From Trichocoleus desertorum NBK24 (GTDB taxonomy: Bacteria; Cyanobacteriota; Cyanobacteriia; FACHB-46), in assembly GCF_030409055.1 (NCBI RefSeq), contig NZ_CP116619.1, forward strand, positions 2,767,628 to 2,831,627: a stretch of DNA of 64,000 nt, given 5' to 3'. Below the pieces are notes generated by a model. That model saw only the letters and a program-made list of their open reading frames with translations, was not told the origin of the DNA and did not search any database. Of the stretch, positions 37,745-46,720 are shown piece by piece. How positions within the stretch are numbered: position 1 is the stretch's first letter; every line of letters begins with the position of its first letter. A program made the position numbers and the translations under genes.

Positions 37745-38695
37745 ATGACAGAAACGCATGCGGTCATCACTCGCCTAGGTCAGGCGCTCAGCCAAGTTAT
37801 TGTGGGTCAGCCTGCTCTGGTGCGGCAACTGCTGATCGCTTTACTCGCTAACGGCCATGTGATCCTAGAAGGCGTACCCGGTACAGGCAAAACGCTCTTA
37901 GTCAAAGTATTGGCCCAACTGGTACAAGCTGATTTTCGCCGCATTCAGCTCACCCCCGACATTTTGCCGTCTGACATTTTGGGCACGAATATTTTTGATC
38001 TAAACACACGCAGTTTCATCTTAAAGAAAGGCCCGGTTTTCACCGAAATCTTGCTGGCAGACGAAATCAACCGCACGCCACCCAAAACCCAAGCGGCGCT
38101 GCTAGAAGCGATGGAAGAACAACAGGTGACGCTGGATGGCGAAAGCATGCCGCTACCGTCGTTGTTCTGGGTGATTGCGACCCAAAACTCGCTGGAATTT
38201 GAGGGTACCTATCCACTGCCAGAAGCGCAGTTAGACCGCTTTTTATTCAAAATCTTAGTTGACTACCCAGATGCTAAAGCCGAAAAGCAAATGCTGCTCA
38301 ACAGCCAAGCAGGGTTCCAATCGCGTCGTCTGGATCTAGCTCGGCTCAAAGCGATCGCCACGGTGGAGCAAATTCTGCAAGCTCGCCAAGCTGCTAAGGC
38401 AGTCAAGGTCGAGGAGCCTGTCCTAGATTACTTACTAGCTGTGGTTCAACGTACCCGACAACACCCAGACCTAGCTTTAGGTGCTTCCCCTCGTGCCGCT
38501 GTAGCTTGGCTACAAGTCAGTAAAGCCCAAGCTTGGCTCTCTGGGCGAGATTTCGTCACTCCCGACGACATCAAAGCGATCGCGCCTCCCCTCCTCCGCC
38601 ACCGCCTCATCCTCCGCCCCGAAGCGCAACTCGATGGCCTCAAAATCGACGCTGTGGTTGGCTCAGTCCTCAATCAAGTTCCAGTACCCAGATGA
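37745..38695 (+). CDS. MoxR-family AAA+ ATPase
   Basis: A 316-residue AAA+ ATPase of the MoxR type, predicted to act as a chaperone for assembly of protein or metal complexes with its von-Willebrand-like DUF58 partner. Walker A is 'LEGVPGTGKTLLVKV' (GVPGTGKT at 43-50), Walker B 'EILLADEINRTPPKTQAALL', then 'EAMEEQQVTLDGESMPLPS', sensor 'FWVIATQNSLEFEGTYPLPE' and the arginine finger region 'AQLDRFLFKI'. The C-terminal lid ends 'VVGSVLNQVPVPR'. The stop overlaps the start of the DUF58 gene (ATGA), so the pair is coupled. Confidence 0.93.
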   Translation: MTETHAVITRLGQALSQVIVGQPALVRQLLIALLANGHVILEGVPGTGKTLLVKVLAQLVQADFRRIQLTPDILPSDILGTNIFDLNTRSFILKKGPVFTEILLADEINRTPPKTQAALLEAMEEQQVTLDGESMPLPSLFWVIATQNSLEFEGTYPLPEAQLDRFLFKILVDYPDAKAEKQMLLNSQAGFQSRRLDLARLKAIATVEQILQARQAAKAVKVEEPVLDYLLAVVQRTRQHPDLALGASPRAAVAWLQVSKAQAWLSGRDFVTPDDIKAIAPPLLRHRLILRPEAQLDGLKIDAVVGSVLNQVPVPR

Positions 38696-40011
38696 TTCCT
38701 TCCTGGCGAGTTTACGGTTTGCTCTTCATCGGCATGGCGATCGCCACCATTTTGGCAGCACTTTGGCCTGGTGAGTCTGAAATAGTTTGGGCAGTGCTGG
38801 GGTTGCTGCTGTTTGATGCTGTGGTTTTGGGCTTGGCTTTTTGGGATGCTCGGCAGGTGCGATCGCACTTAGCCAAAATTGAGCGACAACCGCTGCATCG
38901 TCTCTCGATCGGTCGAGATAATCCGGTGGTGTTGGTGGTGCAAACAGGCGCACAACCTGCCAGGATTCAAGTCCGAGATGCTTATCCAACTGTGTTTGGT
39001 GTTTCAGCTTCTAGCCTACAAGCCACCTTACCTGCTAACAGTCACCAAGAGCTGACTTACACCATTCACCCCACCCAGCGGGGGCAGTTTCAATGGGGCA
39101 ATATTCAGGTGCGGCAACTGGGGGCTTGGGGGTTGGCTTGGCGAGATTGGCAAGTGCTCCAAACACAAACAGTGGATGTTTATCCAGATTTGTTGGGGTT
39201 GCGATCGCTCTCGATTCGCCTCACCTTGCAGTCTACTGGCAGCATTCGTCAAGCTCGGCGGTTGGGCATGGGCACTGAGTTTGCCGAATTACGAGAATAT
39301 GGCTTAGGAGATGATCCGCGTTTGATCGACTGGAAAGCCACCGCTCGCCGTAGTCGTCCTTTAGTGCGAGTGTTGGAGCCAGAGCAGGAACAAACGCTGA
39401 TTGTCTTGTTGGATCGAGGCCGCTTGATGAGCGCGCGGGTTCATGGCCTCACTCGGTTTGACTGGGGTTTGAATGCCACGTTGTCTCTAGCTTTGGCAGG
39501 TCTAAATCGGGGCGATCGCGTGGGAGTAGGAGTGTTCGATCGCCAGCTTCACACCTGGATTCCACCAGAGCGGGGTCAGCACCATCTCACCAAGCTGATT
39601 GAGCGTTTAACGCCGATGCAACCGGAGTTACTGGAACCAGACTATTTGGGGGCGGTGACTCGCATGGTCAACCAACAAACTCGTCGTGCCCTAGTCGTAG
39701 TGATCACAGACGTCATTGATACCACTGCTTCTGCGGAGTTACTCGCTGCTCTCGCCCGCCTCAAGCCCCGTTATTTACCTTTTTGCGTCACTCTACGCGA
39801 CCCCCAAGTGGATCAACAAGCCCACGCGCTAACCCAGGACGTTCCCTCTACTTACAGTCGGGCTGTGGCTTTAGATTTACTGGCGCAACGTCAAGTCGCC
39901 TTCGCTGAGCTACGTCAAAAAGGAGTGCTCGTTTTAGATGCACCTGCCAACCAAATTACCGAGCAATTGGTCGATCGCTACCTGCAACTAAAAGCCCGCA
40001 ATCAGCTTTAG
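38692..40011 (+). CDS. DUF58 protein, partner of MoxR
   Basis: A 439-residue protein with two adjacent N-terminal TMs ('VYGLLFIGMAIATILAALWP' and 'IVWAVLGLLLFDAVVLGLAF'), a beta-rich middle, and the DUF58 core 'FAELREYGLGDDPRLIDWKA', followed by a von-Willebrand-A-like region ('LIVLLDRGRLMSA', 'VVVITDVIDTTAS'). The vWA metal-site pattern is only partly matched. The ATG at 38692 (MIPSWRVYG) is chosen because it overlaps the moxR stop. An in-frame start at 38533 would add a proline-rich stretch that is only the shadow of the moxR 3' end. It is the last gene of the operon and ends 5 bases from the convergent SpoIIM gene. Confidence 0.88.
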   Translation: MIPSWRVYGLLFIGMAIATILAALWPGESEIVWAVLGLLLFDAVVLGLAFWDARQVRSHLAKIERQPLHRLSIGRDNPVVLVVQTGAQPARIQVRDAYPTVFGVSASSLQATLPANSHQELTYTIHPTQRGQFQWGNIQVRQLGAWGLAWRDWQVLQTQTVDVYPDLLGLRSLSIRLTLQSTGSIRQARRLGMGTEFAELREYGLGDDPRLIDWKATARRSRPLVRVLEPEQEQTLIVLLDRGRLMSARVHGLTRFDWGLNATLSLALAGLNRGDRVGVGVFDRQLHTWIPPERGQHHLTKLIERLTPMQPELLEPDYLGAVTRMVNQQTRRALVVVITDVIDTTASAELLAALARLKPRYLPFCVTLRDPQVDQQAHALTQDVPSTYSRAVALDLLAQRQVAFAELRQKGVLVLDAPANQITEQLVDRYLQLKARNQL

Positions 40012-40016
40012 GTACT

Positions 40017-40976
40017 TTACTCTGTTGGTTTCCTTCGACTGCAATACATCAACAAAAGTGTAAAAATCCCCATCCCTGCAAAATATTTCAAGGACGAAGG
40101 GATGACGGGGCTAGGTGAGAAAAAGCCTTCAATGATTCCTGCAATAATCAGCATGGGTACGATGCCATAGGTTAGCTGCGCCGCCTTTGTGCCATACAGC
40201 CGCAAGGCATCAGCACGGCGATATTTACCTGGAAACAACAGCCCTCTGGCGATTAATAAACCTGCTCCTCCAGCTAAAAAAATGGCAGGTAACTCTAGCG
40301 AACCGTGGGGAAAGACAAAAGCCCAAAATGGATAAGCTAAATTATTTTGGCCTACCAAAGTAGCGATCGCCCCAATACTTAATCCGTTAAAAACTAGGAG
40401 AAATAGGGTGTAAAGTCCTGCAGTTATGCCACCTGCGATCGCGCCAAAAGAAACCGACAAATTGTTGGTCATAATTTGAGTAGAAGCGAGGGGTTCAATC
40501 CCCACAATCGACCCCATCCACAACTCGCCTTTGTCTCGCACTTTGGTAATCAGCTCACCCGGTACCAGCAGCGACAAAAAGGTAGGGTCTTGCCAAGCGA
40601 ACCACCAAGCCACTAAAGCTCCTGCCAAAAAACAAGCCGTTGCCAAGCCAGTGTAGGCCCACGTTTCTTGCACCAAAGCTGGAAATCCCCAGCGATAAAA
40701 ATCTAGAGCTGCCTGCCATTCTTGCCGCCTAGAGCCTTGATAAATTTGCGTATAGCCGCGAGAAGTGAGGGTTTGCAAGTCCTGTACTAAAGCAACCCCA
40801 ACCTGATTGGTACGAGCACGGGCTAAATCCGCTGAAACGGAGCGATATAAACTGGCTAATTCTTTAATTTCAGCGGCTGGAAGTGATTTCAAACCTCGCT
40901 TTTCTACTTGCTTCAGTAAGGCATCTAAGCGTTTCCAGTTCGGTTCACGCCGTGCAATCCAGCGCTGAATATTCAT
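40017..40976 (-). CDS. Stage II sporulation protein M-like membrane protein
   Basis: A 319-residue polytopic protein of the SpoIIM family. A soluble N-terminal part ('WKRLDALLKQVEKRGLKSLP', 'ASLYRSVSADLARARTNQVG') precedes about five membrane segments, with the family block 'NNLSVSFGAIAGGITAGLYT' and 'FVFPHGSLELPAIFLAGGAG'. In sporulating Firmicutes SpoIIM belongs to the peptidoglycan-remodelling DMP complex. In non-sporulating bacteria homologues accompany RDD, MoxR and DUF58 genes, as here, with unknown function. It is convergent with DUF58 and divergent from the frameshifted membrane gene. Confidence 0.85.
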   Translation of the reverse strand: MNIQRWIARREPNWKRLDALLKQVEKRGLKSLPAAEIKELASLYRSVSADLARARTNQVGVALVQDLQTLTSRGYTQIYQGSRRQEWQAALDFYRWGFPALVQETWAYTGLATACFLAGALVAWWFAWQDPTFLSLLVPGELITKVRDKGELWMGSIVGIEPLASTQIMTNNLSVSFGAIAGGITAGLYTLFLLVFNGLSIGAIATLVGQNNLAYPFWAFVFPHGSLELPAIFLAGGAGLLIARGLLFPGKYRRADALRLYGTKAAQLTYGIVPMLIIAGIIEGFFSPSPVIPSSLKYFAGMGIFTLLLMYCSRRKPTE

Positions 40977-41064
40977 ACTTTGTAAATTTTCACTCCGCTC
41001 TGAGCTAAGCGTAGCCTAAGATAGCGTCAATCTGGTTCCATTCATTCCCAGGAGAACTTGGCTA

Positions 41065-41914
41065 GTGTCGTCTCCAAATTTGAACCCCGGTGGCCCAATG
41101 CGACCGCTCAGCATTGGTAATGTAGTGAGTGCGAGTTTTCGACTTTACAGCTCTCACCTGAAGCAATATTTTGGCATTGCTTTGAAAGCTTATTTTTGGC
41201 TGATAGTACCTGTTTACGGCTGGGCTAAGTACTCAGCTTTATCAGCGTTAATTTCGCGGCTAGCCTTTGGAGAATTGATCAACCAACCAGAGAGCGCCAG
41301 CATTGCTCATCAGCGAACCAATGGGCGGATGTGGAGTTTTTTGGCAGCTGGGCTGCTCGTCGGCCTCATTACTTTTGGTGTCATCCTAGGGGGCACCCTC
41401 GTTCTGGGACTGGTAGTTGGTATTTTAGTGGTCTTTGCGAGTGGAGTCTTAGGAAGTAGTACCCTAGCAGCTATTGTAGGTAGCGTGATTGGGGTGATTG
41501 CTGTAGTTGCGTTCACTGTGGCTCTGCTTTGGCTCTCCTCACGCTTTTTGGTGGTAGAAGTCCCTTTGGCGATTGAGGACAATATGGATGCAACCAAAGC
41601 CATTAGCCGCAGTTGGGACTTGTCCAAGGGACTCGTTTGGCAAATTGTAGGAGTGGTTTCAGTGGCGTTTCTGATTACCATTCCCATCCAAATCTTGCTC
41701 CAAGGTTGTGGTTAGTGCGCTGCAAGCAGTACTGGGGCAAGATCCATCGACGACATCTGCACCCTTGGCATTTGTAATCTCTTTGTTGATTTTGGGCCTC
41801 AGCTTTGTGAGTGGTGCGATCGTGATGCCTTTTTGGCAAGCCCTAAAAGCTGTGGTCTACTACGATCTCCGTAGCCGTCGAGAAGGACTGGGATTGAAAT
41901 TGCGCGATCGCTAA
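41065..41914 (+). pseudogene. Polytopic membrane protein interrupted by a +1 frameshift
   Basis: Two overlapping frames encode one protein. The first (41065-41715, 216 aa, GTG start) runs from 'MRPLSIGNVVSASFRLYSSH' through several TMs to 'TIPIQILLQ', then hits a stop after three aberrant residues. The second (to 41914) continues with 'VVVSALQAVLGQ', a final TM ('FVISLLILGLSFVSGAIVM') and 'FWQALKAVVYYDLRSRREGL'. Removing one G of the GG at 41704-41705 joins them into about 282 residues. The 'SRSWDLSKG' segment and the C-terminal 'VVYYDLRSRREG' resemble the glycerophosphodiesterase-type membrane-domain proteins found beside RDD genes. It could be a genuine mutation, programmed frameshifting or a sequencing error. 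Confidence 0.72.
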
Positions 41915-42038
41915 CCTCCATTGCACTCTCTTGATCTCTTCGAGCTATCTCTTCGATCTCTGCCTCGATATTATTTTTCCTCAGCCACCCAACAAATTCC
42001 TGATCTCTTCCTACCCTGAGCTATGCAGACGAAAGACC

Positions 42039-42827
42039 ATGCGCTTTTTTAATCGAATTATCCTCCAGACACCAGAAAGCGTAGAGTTGGAATTTACTCT
42101 AGCTGGCATTGGTAATCGGGCCTTAGCCTTAATGATTGACTATACCTGTCTGGGTGGTTTTCTAATTGCCTTCTTAGTGATTTGGCTATTCGTTTCTAGC
42201 CAGGTTCTAGCTTTGATAGGACAAATAATCGGGAACGCCGACAGCGTTGATCTTTGGCTTACTGCAATTACTATTCTGGGTGGCTTTGCAATCTATGTGG
42301 GCTACTTTGTCTTCTTTGAAAGCCTTTGGCATGGGCAAACGCCTGGTAAGCGTTACACCAAAATCCGAGTGATTCGTGACGATGGACGGCCTATTGGCTT
42401 GGCTCAAGCTACCTTACGAGCTTTACTTCGTCCCTTCGATGACACCTTCTTTTTAGGTGTGTTCTTGATTGCTTTAGGTCGCCGAGAAAAACGGTTAGGA
42501 GACTGGGCCGCAGGTACAGTGGTGATTCAAGAAGATCAAACCATTGCTGCTGCCACTTTTCCTATTTCTCAGGCAGCCGAGGAATTGGCGGTTCAGTTGC
42601 TCCAACTTGCTGATTTATCTCACCTACTTCCCGATGACTTTGCTGTGATTCGAGAATACTTGCAACGCCGTGGTGCAATGTCTGCCAAAGCTAGGTCAGA
42701 AGTCAATCTACAGTTGGCTCGTCAGGTGAAGGAGGTGATTTTGCTAGAAAAAGTACCGTCGAATACAACCCCAGATTTGTTCTTAGAGGCGGTTTATCTT
42801 GCTTATCAACAGCAAGTTTCCAAATAA
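42039..42827 (+). CDS. RDD-family membrane protein
   Basis: A 262-residue protein with an RDD domain (about 15-160). The name-giving Arg-Asp-Asp pattern corresponds to 'GNRALALMIDYTCLGGFLIA' and 'TKIRVIRDDGRPIGLAQATL', with 'YVFFESLWHGQTPGKRY' and 'REKRLGDWAAGTVVIQED', all typical. About four TMs are present and the C-terminal 100 residues are soluble and helical. The ATG at 42039 (MRFFNRIILQTPESVELEF) matches family starts, and the earlier in-frame ATG at 41931 lies in noncoding-like sequence. RDD proteins are often next to SpoIIM and MoxR genes; function is uncertain, with transport suggested in a few cases. Confidence 0.86.
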   Translation: MRFFNRIILQTPESVELEFTLAGIGNRALALMIDYTCLGGFLIAFLVIWLFVSSQVLALIGQIIGNADSVDLWLTAITILGGFAIYVGYFVFFESLWHGQTPGKRYTKIRVIRDDGRPIGLAQATLRALLRPFDDTFFLGVFLIALGRREKRLGDWAAGTVVIQEDQTIAAATFPISQAAEELAVQLLQLADLSHLLPDDFAVIREYLQRRGAMSAKARSEVNLQLARQVKEVILLEKVPSNTTPDLFLEAVYLAYQQQVSK

Positions 42828-42843
42828 GTTTTTAAATAAATAC

Positions 42844-42864
42844 AGGGCGCACCGCGTACGCCCT
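42844..42864. terminator. Hairpin between convergent RDD and reductase genes
   Basis: AGGGCG (42844-42849) pairs with CGCCCT (42859-42864) around a 9-base loop, midway between two convergent stops. There is no T-run, so it may be a weak or factor-assisted bidirectional terminator. Confidence 0.45.
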
Positions 42865-42887
42865 AGTGGTGCATGGGCTATAACTTT

Positions 42888-44024
42888 TTAACCACCCATG
42901 CCAGGAATCAAGCTGCTACTCAGCCGCTTAATCGCTCGGTTGGCGACATCGGCGTAGCGCAACTCTCCACAGAGAATTTTGCCCATGCGCTCTGTGGCGG
43001 AAGGACGCTTGATGCCAACCTTGTAACCAATTCCAGGCACCCGATAGAACACACCCGCGATGCGTTGAGCCCAGGCCATATCTTCGCCCCATTCTTCGTT
43101 GATGATCTGGGTATAGCGCTCTAGAGCATTGCGATCGCCTGCCAACGCTTGGTTAATGGCTTCAGCCGCCTTCATGCCACTGAAAATAGAAGGCCGAATG
43201 CCTTCTGCGGTAAAGGGATCAACGACACAAGCCGCCTCTCCAGCCAGTAGCGCATTTTGGGTGTGTAGCTTCTGATTGCCGTCCCACAAGCACAATGGGT
43301 GGCCATATTGTTGGCTAGACTTTACATCCACGCCAAACAGGGTGGCATACTCAGCCAGCATGGCTTTCATATCCTGCGGCTCACCCCCTCGAAATGTACC
43401 AATCCCCAACGAATAACCATCTGCTTTCGGGAAGTTCCAGATGTAGCCATTCTTGACCATGCCAAACTCAAAGTGAATGGGGTTGCCGCTTTCTACTTGA
43501 GCGGGCACCTCTGCTTCCAAAGCTCCTGCTAAGCGACGCTTCCGTTCTTTGAATTTTAGCCACTTCGCCATTGGGCCTTTGGCACCATCCGCCGCAATGA
43601 GATAGCGACCTGTAACGGGGCCGTTTGCTGTATCTACCTGCCAGTGGTCGTTCTTAAACTGAATTCCTGTGACTTCCGTGTTGTCTCGTAGCTCTGCTCC
43701 CTGCTTTTGGGCTTGCTGTACTAAGAAGTGATCAAACACATCTCGCCGCACCATCCACATTGGCTCTGGAGTTTTTAGCTCCACTTCCACTGGATCTTCC
43801 ATTTTCCAGGTGAAGCGTACGGAGTTGACCTTGAGTGAAATCGCTGGCGTGAAGTCGAAGTCAAACCATTGGGCGACTTGAGGCGAGACTCCACCTCCGC
43901 AAGGTTTGTAACGGGGTAGAGGTTCTTTTTCTAGCAGCAGGACAGAACGGCCTTGCTTGGCTAAGTGGTAAGCGGCAGTTCCTCCCGCTGGCCCTGCGCC
44001 GACGATAATGCAGTCAAACATCAT
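42888..44024 (-). CDS. Geranylgeranyl reductase family FAD protein
   Basis: A 378-residue flavoprotein. The N-terminal FAD fingerprint is 'CIIVGAGPAGGTAAYHLAKQ', followed by 'LLLEKEPLPRYKPCGGGVSP'. The 'KPCGG' block is a hallmark of geranylgeranyl reductases. The second FAD motif is 'LLAGEAACVVDPFTAEGIRP'. The family reduces isoprenoid double bonds in chlorophyll/tocopherol side chains or archaeal-type lipids. This protein is shorter than ChlP and differs at the N-terminus, so I do not call it chlP; it is probably the second family member found in many cyanobacteria. ATGs at 44024 and 44021 are equivalent. It is monocistronic. Confidence 0.83.
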   Translation of the reverse strand: MMFDCIIVGAGPAGGTAAYHLAKQGRSVLLLEKEPLPRYKPCGGGVSPQVAQWFDFDFTPAISLKVNSVRFTWKMEDPVEVELKTPEPMWMVRRDVFDHFLVQQAQKQGAELRDNTEVTGIQFKNDHWQVDTANGPVTGRYLIAADGAKGPMAKWLKFKERKRRLAGALEAEVPAQVESGNPIHFEFGMVKNGYIWNFPKADGYSLGIGTFRGGEPQDMKAMLAEYATLFGVDVKSSQQYGHPLCLWDGNQKLHTQNALLAGEAACVVDPFTAEGIRPSIFSGMKAAEAINQALAGDRNALERYTQIINEEWGEDMAWAQRIAGVFYRVPGIGYKVGIKRPSATERMGKILCGELRYADVANRAIKRLSSSLIPGMGG

Positions 44025-44470
44025 GCTCGCATCTCACTCTTGAATATCAGTTCACAACTCCAGCCTTGCTGATCGCTCAGGACACTCAGGATAGGGGTAG
44101 CATCTAAGCCCAACCCTTTTAGTTGAAGTGCTCGACTAGACAATCCTAATCATCTCATTCCATCCAGAGCTGACAGACCGGAGTAACTCAGTGAATGTTT
44201 CCACGTTGAGCTTAAATCTAAAACAGCATACGAATAACCCTGCCGTCTCTCAGGGAAAAACAGCAGGGGTCTCACAAGTGTGCTTAGCAATTCAAGTTTC
44301 AAAATGGAGGAATTTGTTCAGTCTCAACAACAATCGATCCGTGAAATCACTACAGTTATACAGTTCATTGAATGCACTGAGTGCAAAGTCGCTATGTGAC
44401 CTCTAGGATAGTTTGTGAAGGATTTATGAAGTTCTGAGTGGCAAAACACGTTTGAAATGAGGCTAAGCAG
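44025..44470. other. Intergenic region upstream of the small 58-residue gene
   Basis: 446 bases. It contains a perfect dyad TGCACT-G-AGTGCA at 44373-44385, about 85 bases before the small gene, and CCCTGC/GCAGGG half-sites near 44239-44265. A 71-codon GTG-started frame (44191-44406) exists but has no recognisable family or composition that supports it. Promoters for the divergent genes should be here. Confidence 0.45.
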
Positions 44471-44647
44471 ATGAAATGGGAAGTATGTGTGCAGTATGCC
44501 AATGGCAGTAAGCGAGTTCTGCGTTCTTATCAGAATCGCGAGACTGCATTGAAGTGCATCGATACAATTTACTCCGTTCAGGGTTATCCCATGCATTTAG
44601 CTTATGTGGTTCGTCAGACACCCATGCCAGCGCTTCAATACGTCTAA
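44471..44647 (+). CDS. Small hypothetical protein, 58 residues
   Basis: A short ORF that looks coding. It begins MKWEVCVQYANGSKRVLRSY and continues through 'ALKCIDTIYSVQGYPMHLAY' to 'PMPALQYV'. A TGAGG sequence about 8-12 bases upstream could be its ribosome site. Alternating hydrophobic strands and a central helix suggest a small alpha/beta fold. I recognise no named family, though compact proteins of this style occur in cyanobacteria. It lies downstream of a 446-base noncoding region and is convergent with frr. Conservation in other cyanobacteria would be the deciding evidence. Confidence 0.55.
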   Translation: MKWEVCVQYANGSKRVLRSYQNRETALKCIDTIYSVQGYPMHLAYVVRQTPMPALQYV

Positions 44648-44688
44648 GCCTAGCTCTAGAACAGCGATTGAGCATAGTCTAAACTGTC

Positions 44689-45237
44689 TTAGACTGTGGT
44701 GATGTCTTTCTCCTTTTCTGCCAAGACTTCTTCAATTCTGGCAATGTACTTGTCTGTCAGCTTTTGAATTTTGTCCTGTAAGTCCCGCGCTTCATCTTCG
44801 GACACTTCGCCAGCTTTTTCTTGTTTGCGGACGCTATCAACCGCATCGCGGCGCACGTTACGAACTGAGACTTTGCCTTCTTCCGCGAACTTTGCCGCTA
44901 ACTTTACGAGTTCTTTACGGCGATCGCTGGTGAGCGGTGGAATATTGAGGCGAATGGTTGAGCCATCGTTGCTAGGGGTTAAGCCAATGTCGGATAGGGA
45001 AATGGCTTTTTCGATCAAACTCAAGCTACCGCGATCGAAGGGTTGCACCGTAATCGTGCTGCCATCTGGAGTGTTAATGGTTGCCAGGGACTTGAGCGGC
45101 GTTGGAGCTCCGTAATATTCCACCATGACTCGGTCGAGTAGGGATGTGTTGGCTCGTCCCGTCCGAATTGTATTAAAAGACCGTTGAGTCGATTCAACGG
45201 CTTTTTGCATTGAACTTTCAGCGTCAGCTAATTTCAC
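44689..45237 (-). CDS. frr: Ribosome recycling factor
   Basis: A 182-residue RRF that, with EF-G, splits post-termination ribosomes. Family sequence is '[20 protein letters not shown]', '[20 protein letters not shown]', '[18 protein letters not shown]', '[20 protein letters not shown]' and '[20 protein letters not shown]'. I choose a GTG start at 45237, preceded by GGGAGG (45243-45248) with 5-base spacing, because it gives MKLADAESS and the normal length. A start at 45261 would add eight residues read from the end of pyrH. The gene overlaps the pyrH 3' end by 14 bases. pyrH-frr is a widespread pairing. Confidence 0.95.
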   Translation of the reverse strand: MKLADAESSMQKAVESTQRSFNTIRTGRANTSLLDRVMVEYYGAPTPLKSLATINTPDGSTITVQPFDRGSLSLIEKAISLSDIGLTPSNDGSTIRLNIPPLTSDRRKELVKLAAKFAEEGKVSVRNVRRDAVDSVRKQEKAGEVSEDEARDLQDKIQKLTDKYIARIEEVLAEKEKDITTV

Positions 45238-45952
45238 AAGAACCTCCCACAATCGTTCCAATTGTTTCTCCCGTCACGGCGCGTAGAAGGTTGCCACGTA
45301 CCGAGAGGTCAAACACAATAATAGGAATGTTGTTATCTTTGCACAGTGCGATCGCAGTACTATCCATTACGCGCAAATCTTGCTGCAAAACATGGGCGTA
45401 GGTCAGGCTTTGGTATCTGCGGGCGTTTGGATTTAGGTGCGGATCGGAGTCGTAAACCCCATCCACTTTAGTCGCCTTAAACAACACATCCGCACTGATT
45501 TCTGCCGCTCGTAAAGCTGCTGTCGTGTCGGTTGTAAAGAAGGGATTGCCAGAGCCTGCCCCAAAAATCACCACTCGCCCTTTTTCGAGATGACGAATTG
45601 CTCGCCGCCGAATGTAAGGCTCTGCCACTTCTTGCATTGCGATCGCAGTTTGCACCCTGGTAGGCACGCCAATCTGTTCGAGAGAGTCTTGTAAGGTCAT
45701 GGCATTCATGACGGTGGCAATCATCCCGATATAATCGGCAGTTGCCCGATCCATCCCCGCCGCCGCTCCCTTGACACCGCGAAAGATATTGCCGCCGCCA
45801 ACGACAACCGCAACCTGGACTCCAGTTGCCGCAACATCTGCCACTTCTTGGGCAATAGCTTGAACCACTGCTGGGTCAATGCCATAAGCTAGATCGCCCA
45901 TCAGGGCTTCACCGCTCAGTTTGAACAAAACCCGCTGATAAACAATCCCCAT
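45224..45952 (-). CDS. pyrH: Uridylate kinase
   Basis: A 242-residue bacterial UMP kinase that phosphorylates UMP to UDP in pyrimidine nucleotide synthesis. Motifs are '[20 protein letters not shown]', '[13 protein letters not shown]', '[20 protein letters not shown]', '[20 protein letters not shown]' and '[16 protein letters not shown]', followed by '[20 protein letters not shown]', all standard for this amino-acid-kinase-fold enzyme. It lies upstream of and overlaps frr by 14 bases, so the two are almost certainly co-transcribed and coupled. Confidence 0.96.
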   Translation of the reverse strand: MGIVYQRVLFKLSGEALMGDLAYGIDPAVVQAIAQEVADVAATGVQVAVVVGGGNIFRGVKGAAAGMDRATADYIGMIATVMNAMTLQDSLEQIGVPTRVQTAIAMQEVAEPYIRRRAIRHLEKGRVVIFGAGSGNPFFTTDTTAALRAAEISADVLFKATKVDGVYDSDPHLNPNARRYQSLTYAHVLQQDLRVMDSTAIALCKDNNIPIIVFDLSVRGNLLRAVTGETIGTIVGGSCEIS

Positions 45953-46076
45953 GTAGCGACTACTTCTTAACTCAAATTGCCTCCAACTAAAGATAACACT
46001 AAGCTGTCGGAGGTCAGCTTTTAGTAGTTGCCCAGTGTTGCTATTTAGGTCGTTATCAGTGTCGCTATCAGAATTG

Positions 46077-46622
46077 CTAAATGCGCCATTTAATGGAACA
46101 ACCTACGGGTTCAGTATCTGGTACAGGGACTGCATTGCCTTCTAGCACGCGAGCGATCGCAATTTGGAAGTTGGGCGATCGCACCGCATTGGCATCTTCT
46201 GGGTTGTCATCAATCCGCCCGTGATAGCGCACAATGCCCGCCTGGTCTAACAAGAAAATTTCTGGGGTTATTTTCACCCCAAAGCTACGAGCGACGTCTT
46301 GAGTCACATCTCGTAGATACGGGAAGTTAAGCTGTTGCTCGATCGCAAAGTGCTTCATATTCTCGAAGCTCTCAGCCGGGTATTGCGTTGCATCATTGGC
46401 GTTTATGCCAATTAAGGTAAACTTTTGGGCTTGAAAGGTGGCTTGAATTTGCTTCAGGCGGTCCAGATAGAGCCGTACGTAAGGACAGTGGTTACACATA
46501 AACACCACCCCTACCGCTTTCGACCTTTCTAGATAACGGGCCAGATGGTGAACCGCGTTATCTATTCCGGGGAGTTCAAAGTCTGGAGCGTAGCTGCCAA
46601 TTGTTGTACCTACTGTTTCCAT
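46077..46622 (-). CDS. Thioredoxin-fold AhpC/TSA-family protein
   Basis: A 181-residue thioredoxin-fold protein. The start '[20 protein letters not shown]' is peroxiredoxin/ResA-like and the active site is '[17 protein letters not shown]' with Cys43 and Cys46 (CNHC). Further family sequence is '[20 protein letters not shown]', '[20 protein letters not shown]' and '[20 protein letters not shown]'. Proteins with this CNHCPYV signature are widespread and annotated only as thioredoxin family. No signal peptide is visible, so a cytoplasmic thiol-disulfide or peroxide role is likely. It is monocistronic. Confidence 0.87.
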   Translation of the reverse strand: METVGTTIGSYAPDFELPGIDNAVHHLARYLERSKAVGVVFMCNHCPYVRLYLDRLKQIQATFQAQKFTLIGINANDATQYPAESFENMKHFAIEQQLNFPYLRDVTQDVARSFGVKITPEIFLLDQAGIVRYHGRIDDNPEDANAVRSPNFQIAIARVLEGNAVPVPDTEPVGCSIKWRI

Positions 46623-46720
46623 GAAACTGAATCCGCTGAATGTTCAGAAGAGTTTAACGGGCAGCAGCAAGAGCTTCCCATCTAGCTCTCCATCATAGTC
46701 CGCTCGTTGCAGGAATGCGC

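Noticed and set aside
38533-38691. N-terminal extension of the DUF58 protein
   Set aside because: It reads the moxR 3' end in another frame (proline/arginine-rich). The ATG at 38692 overlaps the moxR stop as in the rest of the operon.
41931-42038. Upstream extension of the RDD protein
   Set aside because: The conserved RDD start is MRFFNRIILQTPESVELEF at 42039; the extension has no family support.
44191-44406. 71-codon plus-strand ORF with GTG start
   Set aside because: No recognisable family, no good ribosome site, and ordinary composition for noncoding sequence; kept only as a note in the intergenic entry.
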